This document shows positions 40,376-51,560 of a stretch of DNA of 64,000 bases, in pieces; position 1 is the first letter of the stretch, and each line of letters begins with the position of its first letter. A model generated the notes under the pieces. That model saw only the letters and a list, made by a program, of their open reading frames with translations. It searched no databases and was not told the origin of the DNA. Both the position numbers and the translations under genes were made by a program. The stretch is from Homarus americanus (taxonomy: Eukaryota; Arthropoda; Malacostraca; Decapoda; Nephropidae): assembly GCF_018991925.1 (NCBI RefSeq), contig NW_024756463.1, positions 402,501-466,500 of the forward strand, written 5' to 3'.

Positions 40376-42040
40376 CCGTGAGTGGATGAGTGACTGATGA
40401 GTTTGAGTGAGTGCATTGACAGTGAGTGATGAGTATGAGTGAGTGTGTTGACAGTGAGTGATGAGTATGAGTGAGTGTGTTGACAGTGAGTGATGAGTAT
40501 GAGTGAGTGCATTGACAGTGAGTGATGAGTATGAGTGAGTGTGTTGACAGTGAGTGATGAGTATGGTGAGTATGTTGACAGTGAGTATGAGTCTGAGTGT
40601 GTTGACAGTGGTGATGAGGAGTGTGTTGACAGTAGTGATGAGTATGGTGAGTGTGTTGACAGTGAGTGATGAGTATGGTGAGGTGTGTTACGGTGAGTGA
40701 TGAGTATGAGTGAGTGTGTTGACAGTGGTGATGAGTATGAGTGAGTGTGTTGACAGTGGTGATGAGTATGGTGAGTGTGTTGACAGTGAGTGATGAGTAT
40801 GAGTGAGTGCTTTGACAGTGAGTGATGAGTGAGTGAGTGTGTTGACAGTGAGTGATGGTGTGGGTGTGTGTTGCAGTGAGTGATGAGTATGAGTGAGTGT
40901 GTTGACAGCGAGTGATGAGTATGGTGAGTGTTGACAGGGAGTGATGAGTGTGAGTGTGTTGACAGTGGTGATGAGTGAGGTGTGTTGACAGTGAGTGATG
41001 AGTATGAGTGAGTGTGTTGACAGTGAGTGATGAGTATGAGTGAGTGTGTTGACAGTGAGTGATGAGTATGAGTGGAGTGTGGACAGTGAGTGATGAATAT
41101 GAGTGAGTGCTTTGACAGTGAGTGATGAGTATGAGTGAGTGTGTTGACAGTGAGGAGGGAGGAGGAGTGTGTTGACAGTGAGTGATGAGTATGAGTGAGT
41201 GTGGTTGACAGCGAGTGATGAGTATGGAGTGAGTGTTGACAGTGAGTGATGAGTATGGAGGAGTGTGTTGACAGTGAGTGATGAATATGAGTGAGTGCTT
41301 TGACAGTGAGTGATGAGAGTATGGAGTGAGTGTGTTGACAGTGAGTGATGAGTATGAGTGAGTGTGTTGACAGTGAGTGATGAGTATGAGTGTGTTGACA
41401 GTGAGTGATGAGTATATGAGGGTATGTTGACAGTGAGTGATGAGTATGAGTGAGTGTGTTGACAGTGAGTGATGAGTATGAGTGAGTGTGTTGACAGTGA
41501 GTGATGAGAGGAGGGGAGTGTGTTGACAGTGAGTGATGAGTATGAGTGAGTGTGTTGACAGGAGGATGAATATGAGGAGTGCTTGACAGTGAGTGATGAG
41601 TATGAGTGAGTAAGGACAGGAGTGATGAGTGAGTGAGTGTGTTGACAGTGAGTGATGAGTAGAGTGAGTGTGTTGACAGCGAGTGATGAGTATGAGTGAG
41701 TGTGTTGACAGTGAGTGATGAGTATGGAGGGTGTGTTGACAGTGAGGATGAATATGAGTGAGTGTGTTGACAGTGAGTGATGAGTATGGTGAGTGTGTTG
41801 ACAGTGAGTATGAGTATGAGTGTTTGACAGTGGTGATGAGTATGAGTGATATGTTGACGAGTGATGGTATGAGTGAGTGTGTTGACAGTGAGTGATGAGT
41901 ATGAGTGTGTTGACAGTGAGTGATGAGTGAGTGTGTTGACAGTGAGTAATGAGTATGAGTGAGTGTGTTGACAGTAACTGGTGAATAACAGTGAGTGCGT
42001 GACTGACTGAGAAATATGAGTGAGTGTGGTGAGGTTGATA
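40376..42040. repeat. 32-bp minisatellite array
   Basis: TTGACAGTGAGTGATGAG recurs with 32-bp spacing (40,448, 40,480 and onwards), joined by TATGAGTGAGTGTG. Short variants lack one or more bases. The core GTGTTGACAGTG is shared with the 35-bp array 2 kb to the left. Long Thr/His/Ser frames on the minus strand are artefacts of a unit without stops. Confidence 0.97.
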
Positions 42041-42092
42041 ATGAGCGAGTGTGTTTGATCGAAAATTAATGTGGTTATGGGGAGTGAGAGTG

Positions 42093-42093
<1 letters not shown>

Positions 42094-42138
<45 letters not shown>
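42094..42138. repeat. (CA)n microsatellite
   Basis: Uninterrupted CA run of 45 bases. Confidence 0.98.
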
Positions 42139-42142
<4 letters not shown>

Positions 42143-43639
42143 CAGGGCAGTAATGCAGAATTTTGTAACGTGTTATATTAATCTTCTTGCTCCCTCTCAT
42201 CTTTCCTCCCTCTCCCTCCATCCCCTTCTCTCTACTTCCTCCCCCTCTTTCTCTCCTTTCCTTCCTCCACCCCTCTCTCTCTCCTTTCCTCCTCCCTCTC
42301 TCATTTCTCTCTCCTTCACGCCTCTTCCTCCTCTCTCTACTTTACCCCCCTTTTCTCTCACATGTTTCCTGAGATAGTCACCACCACCAACACCATTATC
42401 TCTGGCAGTACAGGGAGAGTGCAGTAGTGGCCGCCTCTCTTGCTCCGCCGCCAGGGTAAGTGACCTGCTTGGCTAGTAATACCACCCCCTTCCTGATGAC
42501 CTTCACAGGTCACCTCATGTGACCTTCCCGCGCCCCGTCCCGCAGGTGAACCTTTCAGTGTCACTTACCCCTCCCCTGCCTCCCCGCGGACTTTCACAGA
42601 AACAAATGACCTTGGCAGGATCAGGTGGTCGCCGCCTCCCTCAGGTGACCTTGGCAGGGTCAGGTGGTCGCCGCCTGCGGAGGGATACTCGGTACTGATC
42701 ACCAGGGAATCACAGTGTAGGACGCCTCTCACCATCCTCCTTCACTCTTCAAAACACCTTATTTGCCACTTCCTCACGCCAGCCTTCCCACCCCCTCACA
42801 CCTCCCCCACCTTCTAGAATTCCTCTTCCCACACCCTCACGTCTGCGTCTACTTAGCCATGACTCGTTCTTCCACTACATATGACCGTCTCTAATTATGA
42901 GTTCAAATTATATCTGCTTCGGCGCTGGTTGTAACGAAGCCGCTGAAATTATAAAACCAAATGTTGAAGTGTTCATATTGAGTCACACTATACTGGTCCA
43001 GGCTGTTGAGTCACTTCAGTCACAGTTTGGCCGTGATGAAAACGTAAACAACATTGATTGGCTGGAGGTGATGGTGCTCTCATCACCGATTGGCTGAAAG
43101 TGATAGTGCTCTGATCACTGATTTGCTCAAGTACATCACGTGAACAAAGAACACATCGATAAATACAACTCTTATCTATATTTTGTTTTAGGGTGGTTTC
43201 CATTGTTCATTAGTGTGGAACAGTCAAAACGCGTTCTCGATAATTCTGGAACTAATATATGAAAAGCTTTTATGAAACACACACAGCCTCCCACAACACA
43301 CACACACACACGCGCACACAAACAAACACACACACACTTAAAATCACTGGGGCCCGATAAACACCTTTTGTGGCCTCTACTCTGTAATCCTTTTTGAGCT
43401 ACCGCTCACAGGATAAGTATGGGGTGCACAATAAACTAGCTGCTCTCCGCGGCAGCCCCCCCACCCACCTCGAGCAGTCCGCCTCTACAACAAAATTCAG
43501 CCCATAAGCCCGCACTGATAAATATAAGAACAGCACCATCCCATCTATTGTTAAAATAATAAACAACTCCTGATTTATGTACTGTACAGCCCTGTAAATG
43601 TATTCAACGCATATCATTATGTCTAAATCAAATGTAAGT
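42139..43639. other. Intergenic, pyrimidine-rich at left
   Basis: 42,190-42,360 is a C/T-rich low-complexity tract. A near-direct duplication (CAGGTGACCTTGGCAGG and flank) lies at 42,608-42,675. A CA-rich patch lies at 43,296-43,336. No gene. Confidence 0.5.
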
Positions 43640-43710
43640 TTGTATATTTTCAGCCACCTGCTGCAACTCTATTAATAAACCGTCTATTATTATTATATAT
43701 ATAATTATTA
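43640..43710 (+). mobile_element. LINE 3' end (AATAAACCG then (TTA)n)
   Basis: TGTATATTTTCAGCC, AATAAACCG and a TTATTATTA tail match the 3' ends at 57.84-57.94, 60.9-60.96 and 61.23-61.3 kb. Only the terminal 70 bp or so is present. The tail passes directly into the (CA)n array. Confidence 0.6.
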
Positions 43711-43750
43711 CACACACACACACACATACACACACCCACCGCCCCCACAC

Positions 43751-43800
<50 letters not shown>

Positions 43801-43876
43801 GCCCCCACAACACACACCCACCGCCCCCACACAACACACACACACACACACACCACACACACACACACCGCCCCAC

Positions 43877-43910
<34 letters not shown>

Positions 43911-44150
43911 GCCCCCACAACACACACACACACACCCCCCCCCACAACACACACACACACACACACACACACCGCCCCACACACACACACACACACACAC
44001 ACCCACCGCCCCACACACACACACACACACACACACACCGCCCCACAACACACACACACACCCACACACACCGCCCCCACACACACACACACACACACAC
44101 CCGCCCCCAACACACACACACACACACCCACACACACACACCGCCCCCAC

Positions 44151-44203
<53 letters not shown>

Positions 44204-44226
44204 ACACACACACACACACACACCGC

Positions 44227-44266
<40 letters not shown>

Positions 44267-44327
44267 GCCCCCACAACACACACACACACACACACACACC
44301 GCCCCCATAACACACACACACCGCCCC

Positions 44328-44381
<54 letters not shown>

Positions 44382-44388
44382 GCCCCAC

Positions 44389-44419
<31 letters not shown>
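43711..44419. repeat. (CA)n array with CCGCCCC interruptions
   Basis: About 700 bp of CA runs of variable length punctuated about every 40-60 bp by CCGCCCCCACAA or close variants, so it is a compound repeat and not a plain dinucleotide tract. Open frames (Cys-Val repeats) are artefacts. Confidence 0.97.
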
Positions 44420-44421
<2 letters not shown>

Positions 44422-44499
44422 TTACGAGATAAATCATCAGCGTCACGTTACTGTACATTAATCCTCAATGTCAATATTATTAACCCTGAGAGTACAGTA

Positions 44500-44740
44500 T
44501 CCGATACAGTACACCGCACTAAAAGGGTTAACTGCTAAAACATCGTACTCAAGTGATAAAATTATTGTACTCAGGGGATTAAATCATTGTTCTCAAGGGG
44601 TTCAATCATTGTACTCTAGATATTAAATTATTGTACTCAATGGATTATTAAATCATTGTACTCAAGGGGTTAATAAGGCTTCTTCCTCAATGGGTAATTC
44701 ACAGTACTCGAGTTTGGTTTTGTACTCAAAGGGTTAACTC
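44500..44740. repeat. 22-bp minisatellite, second locus
   Basis: Variants of ATTGTACTCAAGGGGTTAAA repeat about ten times with roughly 22-bp spacing. It is the same family as 22,546-22,682 (CGTCCTCAAAGGGTTAAACC). Confidence 0.85.
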
Positions 44741-45109
44741 ATGAGTACAGGCGGCATTATAGAGACACAACGCCATCAGACAAACATCACCTCCTCGGAA
44801 GAAGAGTACTGACGCCCCCTGAACACACACACACCTGGGATCACCACCTACCAGCTCTCCCATAACGCTCGAAAGTTCAATATCTCTCTTAGCATCACGC
44901 AGCAGCAGCATCTGACTGTCCTGTGACTGTGCTGGCTAATACGACATGTAAAATTATAGTATGGCTGTATTACCCTCACACAATTTTAGTAAAAAATAAT
45001 ATTCTAGGATAAAAATCTATGTTAAATTGTACAAAAATGAATATATGATCGTGGGAAATGACTGAGCAATTTTGGCAGATTCATGTTGTAATCACCGCGA
45101 AAAGTATAG
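44741..45109. other. Intergenic stretch without recognised gene
   Basis: Nothing recognised. Confidence 0.5.
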
Positions 45110-45290
45110 TTTAGATAATGATTGTTAACATGGCTTTTGTAGACCGTAGAGGGCGGTCATGTGTGACCAATCTACTTTTTTTAAAGTGTTTTCGAAGCTG
45201 TGGATGATGTTAGTGGTTATGATGATGTTTACTTCGACATAAGTGAAATTATTAATAGAGTCCTAGACGAGAGATACAAGAGATAAATAA
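45110..45290 (+). pseudogene. Decayed LINE reverse-transcriptase fragment
   Basis: AFVDRRGRSCVTNLL and, after a frameshift, VDDVSGYDDVYFDISEII followed by RVLDERYKR resemble the LINE RT stretch that normally reads like HGFR..RSC.TNLL ... VYLDFSKAFDKVPH. Only this short block is visible, with frame loss and substitutions. It lies opposite in orientation to the LINE starting at 45.65 kb. Confidence 0.5.
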
Positions 45291-45647
45291 AAGGACAAAA
45301 AGGCACACGCCACAGTGGGGGAGGAACACCGCCAGGATTTACTGACATTCATTCACCCTAAAATGAACCTGAACTTCAAAATGAAGTTCAAGGTTGCATC
45401 AAACGTCTTTTCTCGTTTATTTCAAATATTTTTTGGATTTTAATTTTAAATATTGTAGCAGTGAGGCGTTGAAGATAGTGTTAGGCCTCGGGTGACTACA
45501 GTACAGCGTCTCGTCCACCTGACCTTCACTGATGACTCTTGGGATCACCTGAAGAAGCATAACCCCAGCTTAATTCACTTAAAGATTTAACCACCCTAAT
45601 ACTATTTGGGTGGATGAGGTTAGGTTAGGATAGGATAGGTTAAGTTC

Positions 45648-46705
45648 TTTGTTATAAGAACATAAGAATGGAGGAAACTGCCCATACCAGGCAGCCCCGT
45701 TTACTTCCAACCCATATCGCTCATATATCCGTCCAACCAATACGTGAAGCTACCCAGCGTGTTCGAGTTAATGATGATGTTTGGTAACTTGTTCCACTCA
45801 TCCACTACTCTATTTCCAAACCAGTTGTTTACCTATCTATAGCCTAATCTATATTTGTCTAATTTAAAACCATTGCTACAAGTTCGCTTCTGGTTGGATA
45901 GTTTGAGTACCTTTGTTATATTACCTTTGTTTAGCCCTGACTTCCATTTATACACCTCGATCATATCTACTTTTTTTTTACCTTTTTTTTCGCCCCTCGC
46001 TCTACGTCTCTCGAGGGAGTGCAAATTAAGAATCTTTAATTTGTGTACTCAAGGTTCCTGATGTCCGGGATCATTCTTGTCATTCTCCTCTGAATTCTAT
46101 CTAGAGATTCTACAGGGTGTCCATAAATGATTACCCTCATTAAAGCATGGTCTACCTCTGTTTTAGGGTAATCATTTATGGACGCCCTGTATATCCATTC
46201 TGTAGTGCGGTTACCAAAACTGAACCGTGTAATCCAAGTGAGGTCTCACAAGCGCAAAATATAGTTTTAGGATAACCTCGCTAGTCTTGTAACTAACACT
46301 CCTTTGTATGAACCCAAATACTTTGTTAGCCTTGTTTCGAGCAAATACGCATTGTTGTCTTGGTTTAAGATTCCAACTTATCATTACTCCTAAATCTTTC
46401 TCACAGTCGAATTTCTCTATAACAACGTTGTTCATCTAATATCTGGCTTCTGTTTACATCTCCGAGACTAAGTACTTTACACTTGTCCACATTAAATTTC
46501 ATCTGTCATTTTTTAGACCATGCAAATTTTTTTTAGATCTTCCTGTCGCTTTGCGGAGTCTTCGTCAGATTGAATTACACGCCCTATTTTAGTGTCATCA
46601 GCAAATTTACTTATGCTGCTGTCTACGCCTATATCTATGTCGTTTATGTATATAATAAATAGTAATGGTTCAAGTATTGATTCTTGGGTACTCCACTAGT
46701 GACGT
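45648..46705 (-). mobile_element. 5'-truncated, decayed LINE (RT C-terminal half and 3'UTR)
   Basis: Read on the minus strand: a GVPQ-like start (frameshifted), LLFIIYINDIDIGVDSS, the RT active-site box KFADDTKI (FADD at 46,594-46,605), FNVDKCKVLSL, EKDLGVMIS, the NKANKVFGFI and YKTSEVILKLY region, LVRPHLDY, QRRMTRMIP, LERRRARG, MIEVYKW and a terminal MGWK stop (TAA at 45,701-45,703). It belongs to the FADD-type non-LTR retrotransposons (jockey/CR1-like; clade not assigned). Frameshifts and stops show it is dead. The 3'UTR ends near TTCTTATGTTCTTAT at 45,650. A 77-bp MITE interrupts it at 46,113-46,189. Confidence 0.85.
46113..46189. mobile_element. 77-bp mariner-type MITE with TA target duplication
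   Basis: The left terminal repeat starts CAGGGTGTCCATAAATGATT. The right one, read in reverse complement, starts CAGGGCGTCCATAAATGATT; 24 of 25 bases match. TA flanks both ends (46,111-46,112 and 46,190-46,191), as in Tc1/mariner elements. It sits inside the LINE; removing it with one TA rejoins the LINE codons (ATG GAT ATA GAA, M-D-I-E) in frame, which confirms the exact borders. Confidence 0.9.
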
Positions 46706-46739
46706 TACTACTAAACTGACACGAATTGACTAAAATCAG

Positions 46740-47060
46740 ACGTAAATATCCCCCTCGTCCCCTCGGCATCTCAATACCTCCTCTCGTCATCTCAATACCT
46801 CCCCTCGTCATCTCAATACCTCCCCTCGTCCCCTCGGCATCTCAATACCTCCTCTCGTCCCTCGTCATCTCACCTCCCCTCGTCATCTCAATACCCACCC
46901 CTCGTTCCTCGGCATCTCAATACCTTCTCCGTCCCCGTCATCTCAATACCCCTCGTCCCTCGTCATCTCAATACCTCCCCTCGTCCCCTCGGCATCTCAA
47001 TACCTCCCCTCGTCCCCTCGGCATCTCAATACCTCCCCTCGTCCCCTCGTCATCGTCTTC
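46740..47060. repeat. C/T-rich tandem repeat (CTCGTCATCTCAATACCTCC)
   Basis: ATCTCAATACCTCCCCTCGTC recurs with 23- or 29-bp spacing, depending on whether CCCTCGG is present. Non-coding. Confidence 0.9.
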
Positions 47061-47689
47061 CAAGTATGGCTAACACTAGAGACAGAAGGAGATAACAGTA
47101 GCCAGTTTCCTACTCACACACCGTAAAAGAGCTCGGAACTGCCAATAAATACGCCGCACATGTTGTGGTGGTCAGCCGGGCGTAGGGAGACTAGCGACTC
47201 ACGCCCCGTATCATCAAGGGCAAGAACTGTAATGGCGGGGGAAAAAGAAAGGTTATGTGGGGAAAGAGAGAAGTTATGGGGAAAAAGAGATGTTATGGGG
47301 GGAAAAAGAGGCTATGGTGGAAAATGGTAGCAATGTGGAGGGGTAATGGAATGTCTTATGGTTGGGTAAAGACGTCAATGACCTTCCTCATCCTAGCTAC
47401 ACCGGGAAGGGCTGGTGCATCTGCTGCTCTTCCTTCGTCGGTGTTGGGAGAACGTGACACGAAAGTTAGAAAATAGAAAGTTGTTTAAAGGAAGTGATAA
47501 AATAAACAAAGATTATACACACTGCAATAAAAATAAATACGGACGTAAATACTATGATATATCCACGGTGTAAATAACAAATATCCTAAGTCAGAGTTTG
47601 TTACGTAATGTTTATTGACTTTAATCACGTCTTCCAGAGTTTACGTATCAGGATAACTTGAGGATTTAGTTGGGATAAATAATTGAATG
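47061..47689. other. Intergenic stretch without recognised gene
   Basis: A short AAAAGAGGTTATGGGG-like repetition lies at 47,235-47,320. Nothing else. Confidence 0.5.
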
Positions 47690-48185
47690 ACTGACAGGTG
47701 TGGGAGTGATTGGCAGGTGTGTGTGTGTGTGACTGGCAGGTTTGAGAGTGACTGACAGGTGTGGGAGGGACTGACAGGTGTGGGAGGGACTGACAGGTGT
47801 GGGAGGGACTGGAGTGTGGGAGTGATTGACAGGTGTGTGTGTGTGTGTGTGTGTGACTAGCAGGTTTGAGAGTGACTGACAGGTGTGGGAGAGAGATTGA
47901 CAGGTGTGGGATGGACTGACAGGTGTGTGACTGACAGGTGTGAGTTACTGACAGGTGTGTGAGAGTAACTGACAGATGTGTGAGGCGGTAACTGACAGGT
48001 GTAAGTGTGATTGGCAGGTATGTGAGTGACTGACAGGTGTGAGTTACTGACAGGTATGTGACTGACAGGTGTGAGTTACTGACAGGTGTGAGAGAGTAAC
48101 TGACAAGTGTGTGAGACTGAGAGGTGTGTGTGTGTATGTGTGTGTGAAAGTGACTGATAGGTCTGTGAGGGTGACTGGCAGGTGA
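47690..48185. repeat. TGACAGGTGTG tandem array
   Basis: Repeats of ACTGACAGGTGTGGGAGGG and of GAGTTACTGACAGGTGTGTG, about 19-24 bp each, with interspersed (GT)n. Confidence 0.9.
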
Positions 48186-48475
48186 GTGAAAGTAACTGAC
48201 CGGTAAATTAGACAGTAACTGACCGGTGAATTAGACAGTAACTGAAAGGTGAATTAGACAGTAACTGACAGGTAAATTTGACAGTAACTGACAGGTGAAT
48301 AAGACAGTAAATTACAGGTGAATAAGACAGTAACTGACAGGTGAATGAGACAGTAACTGACAGGTGAATGAGACAGTAACTGACAGGTGAATAAGACAGT
48401 AACTGACAGGTGAATGAGACAGTAACTGACAGGTTAATGAGACAGTAACTGACAGGTGAATAAGACAGTAACAGG
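48186..48475. repeat. 23-bp minisatellite (ACAGTAACTGACAGGTGAAT)
   Basis: GACAGTAA recurs at 48,303, 48,326 and 48,349 with exact 23-bp spacing, for about 12 copies. It continues the ACTGACAGGTG motif of the preceding array. Confidence 0.95.
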
Positions 48476-48705
48476 TGAGAGAGATGACAGGTGAGAAGGA
48501 GGTAACAGAAGTGAGAGGTGAGAGGGAGGTAACAGGTGAGAGAGATGACAGGTGAGAAGTGGGAGGTGAGAGAAGTGAGAGGTGAGAGAAGTGTGAGGTG
48601 AGAGAAGTGAGAGGTGAGAGGGAGGTAACAGGTGAGAGAGAAGTGGGAGGTGAGAGAAGTGAGAGAAGTGAGAGGTGAGAGAAAAGAGAAGTTAGAGGTG
48701 TTGAC
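48476..48705. repeat. GTGAGAGAAGTGAGAG purine-rich array
   Basis: Irregular repeats of GAGAGGTGAGAGAAGT and AGGTAACAGGTGAGAGAG. Non-coding. Confidence 0.9.
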
Positions 48706-49129
48706 GTTACTGGAGCTATTATACGGTCTATCATTCTCATCACCAAGTATATATATGATTATAGAGGAACAACTAACTTGATTATAGCCACAACAAGAGT
48801 CTCTGTTACACACACACACACACACACACACAAGCAGAAGGGCTGGTGAAAACCACCATTCAGCAGGTAAATTATATGTCTTAGAAATTCCCATGACTAG
48901 TGACAGCCCTCATATACCAAAATATATCGTCCATGGTCTCATATTGTCTCCCACAAAGTATGCACAGATAGTTGTTTTAGCTACTGTACGTACAACACAC
49001 ACCCTCGTCTCTTTATCATTTCCGGATACTACTATAACGGCCACCCCCCCACCCCTCCAACCCACCCCTCTGTTGTTCCGGGATGAGGGCGGTACTTGGG
49101 CCACCGAGGCGTGAATTTGTTATTAAAAG

Positions 49130-49265
49130 ATGAAGAAGCTGTCACGCCATACACAATAACCACCAGGACGCTTGAGTTAACGAGCTATATGATCCAGTGT
49201 CAAGAAATAAGCCCAGGAAGACCGGACAACTAGCTAACTGCACTGGCTATCTGAATAATTACCTC
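49130..49265 (+). repeat. Dispersed repeat copy (partner at 63.06 kb)
   Basis: AAGCTGTC, ACACAATAACCAC, CCAGGAAGACCGGACAACT and GCTAACTGCACTGGCTA occur in the same order as in 63,055-63,160. Probably a fragment of an unidentified interspersed element. Confidence 0.55.
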
Positions 49266-49619
49266 GGAGGACACTTAAGCATCCAGGTGCCCCAAATGCT
49301 GCTAGATAAAGAGAAGGAAATGGCGTATAAACTTGTCCATCGTATAGTTTCACCCTTCCCCGAGGATCGAAAAGTAGACCACTGGCTTTCTGAATGAGTA
49401 TACTGACCAATACACCACAGGACGTCATGGTGATGTACAGGAGGGGCTTGAGAGACAACACAGAGGAGTGATACAATGGTTAGTGGCGAACTGACAGACA
49501 GACTAATAACAAGACCTATACTACGCTACCCTTCATTACCTCCACCAACCTACCATGCGGTGAGAATAATCAAGTCGATCACTGACGCCTAAACAGAACA
49601 TCTATACCATCCCCCTCCT

Positions 49620-49710
49620 CAAGTAGCGCTAGGGGGCAAGGAGGGGGGGACGTGACGGAAGGGGGGACGTGACGGAGGGGGGACGGGACGGGATTTGGAG
49701 GGGGGAGAAT
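49620..49710. repeat. G-rich tandem tract (GGGGGGACGTGACGGA)
   Basis: About three copies of GGGGGGACGTGACGGA-like units with long G runs, a possible G-quadruplex former. Confidence 0.8.
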
Positions 49711-49935
49711 TTTCAGCTGACACTCTGGGGAGAAGATTTTATTACTGGGTCGGGTTGGGTTGGGCTGGGTTGAGTTAGCTAGAGGGGAGGAGATAAATGA
49801 TCCGCCAAAGACAGTCTACATTCATTAGGACCCATTTACATAATATCGTCCATCAAGAAGCGTCAGAATTGTATGGAGGTTATGGGTGTAGTTACATAAA
49901 GATCACGTGACTGTTACTTTTGACGAGAACATATG

Positions 49936-49939
<4 letters not shown>

Positions 49940-49970
<31 letters not shown>
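49940..49970. repeat. (CA)n microsatellite
   Basis: CA run of about 30 bases. Confidence 0.95.
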
Positions 49971-49971
<1 letters not shown>

Positions 49972-50311
49972 CCTGCAGGGGTTGTGAGAGAGGCGACACC
50001 ACAGGATGCTCACCCCCAGGTCAGGATAACGGATAGGGGACGTCTTCCGGCCTCCAAAAGGTGAACTGTTGACAGCCACAAGTAATGAAGGAGGTAGGGG
50101 GAGGTAGTGGTGGTGGCGGCGTAAGGGAGGAGCACCGCCTCGCCATCATTGTTCCGTGGCGCTAATTGGCGTAACGTGAGGCGCGGAACACTACCGGTGA
50201 CACACCCACCAAAACTGTATTCTCTTCCTCTGTGTTTCGTTGTGTCTGGCGATTTTTTGTGACTAGTATATACATAATAGTCAGATCTGATCACCTTCTC
50301 AACAGTAAGGT

Positions 50312-50395
50312 TAGGTTAAGTCGGGACGGGACGGGACGGGACGGGACGGGACGGGTCGGGGTTGGGTTCGGGGCTGGACGGGTCGGGTTAGGTTA
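50312..50395 (+). repeat. (GGGAC)n / GGGTC tract
   Basis: GGGAC repeats about seven times, followed by GGGTCGGGG, GGGCTGG and GGGTCGGGTT. Closely spaced G triplets fit a G-quadruplex motif. Confidence 0.9.
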
Positions 50396-50539
50396 CAGCT
50401 GCATCAAACGACGAACGCAACATCCTAAATTGATCAATACGAGACGACACGAGACACTCGAGTCATACATCCTCTACAGTACATTCACTATACACTCTAC
50501 CTCACCCCTAACGTGAGAGTAAGTGCCTCTAAAAAACGG

Positions 50540-50665
50540 TGAACGGAAATAAAGCCAGAGGAAAAAAGTCACAGAAAAAAAGCCACAAATTAGGTTCGGA
50601 AAAAACTCAAAAGAAAAAATCAAAATTAGGCTCGAAAAAAAAATCACAGGAAAAAAGTAACATTT
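50540..50665. repeat. AAAAAAGTCACAG-type tandem repeat
   Basis: GGAAAAAAGTCACAG and variants recur about eight times, mixed with AAATTAGG[TC]TCGG. It is the same family as 53,820-54,120. Confidence 0.8.
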
Positions 50666-51029
50666 TATTTTGATAACATTAACAAACAATTACAATAATA
50701 AAATAAGTTAAGGTAAGTTCTGTGACTTTTTCTGTGACTATTTTCCTGACTTTTTTCCTAAATCCCTAAACATCGCCCGCTCGTGACCCAGGAGGAGTTG
50801 ATGGTGGCTGTGTGGCACCTTAACCAAACAACGATAATTCCATACAAGTTCTCTTTAGTTAATGTCACGGATGGTTTACCTCACTCACACGCCATCATAT
50901 AAATATCTACTGTATATAAAGGCGTTACTGTTATATGAATCAAATATGTAGGTATTATATTGAACTTTGTTATTGGAGACACAGAGAGAGACTATAAGTG
51001 ACCTTCCTAATGTGACAATATATAGCTTT

Positions 51030-51375
51030 CCCCCACACCCTCCTCCTCCACCCCAGTCTTTCCCCCACACCCTCCTCCTCCACCCCAGTCTTTCCCCCAC
51101 ACCCTCCTCCTCCACCCCAGTCTTTCCCCCACACCCTCCTCCTCCACCTCCCCAGCTCCCCACACTCCTCCTCCTCCACCTCAGTTTTTCCCCCACACCC
51201 TCCCTCCTCCACCAAATGCCCCCCACACCCTCCTCCTCCACCTCCAGCCCCCCACACCTCCTCCTCCACCCCAAGTTCCCCACACCCTCCTCCCTCCACC
51301 CCAGTCTTTCACACCCCTCCTCCTCCACCTCAGTCTTTCACACCTCCTCCTCCACCCCAGTCTTTCCCCCACGGG
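51030..51375. repeat. 32-bp C/T-rich minisatellite
   Basis: CAGTCTTTCCCCCACACCCT recurs at 51,054, 51,086 and 51,118 (32 bp), then less regular copies follow. Gly/Arg/Trp frames on the minus strand are by-products. Confidence 0.95.
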
Positions 51376-51454
51376 TTTCCTGGTCAGGCTCACACGCCCC
51401 CCCTCCAGCACAACTAAGACAACAAGGACGGTGGGGTTAATGCCTGACACGGTG

Positions 51455-51560
51455 ATGGAGGAGGGAGGAGGGAGAGAGGGAGGAGAGAGGAGGGAGGGAG
51501 GAGGGAGGGAGGGAGGGAGAGAGAGAGGGAGGGAGAGAGTGAAGGAGAGAGGGAGGGCCG
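51455..51560. repeat. GGGAGGA purine tract
   Basis: An almost pure G/A run of about 100 bases directly after the pyrimidine-rich array at 51.0-51.4 kb. Confidence 0.9.

Noticed and set aside
40366..42138. Minus-strand frames of 590 and 482 codons
   Set aside because: Same reason: translation of the 32-bp minisatellite and a (CA)n tract, open in more than one frame at once.
43628..44458. Cys-Val repeat proteins
   Set aside because: Translation of the (CA)n/(TG)n array; three frames are open at once.
48208..48894. Minus-strand 228-codon Ser/Leu/Cys-rich frame resembling a membrane protein
   Set aside because: It is the translation of the 23-bp and GTGAGAGAAGT arrays. Hydrophobic look comes from composition; 23 is not a multiple of three.
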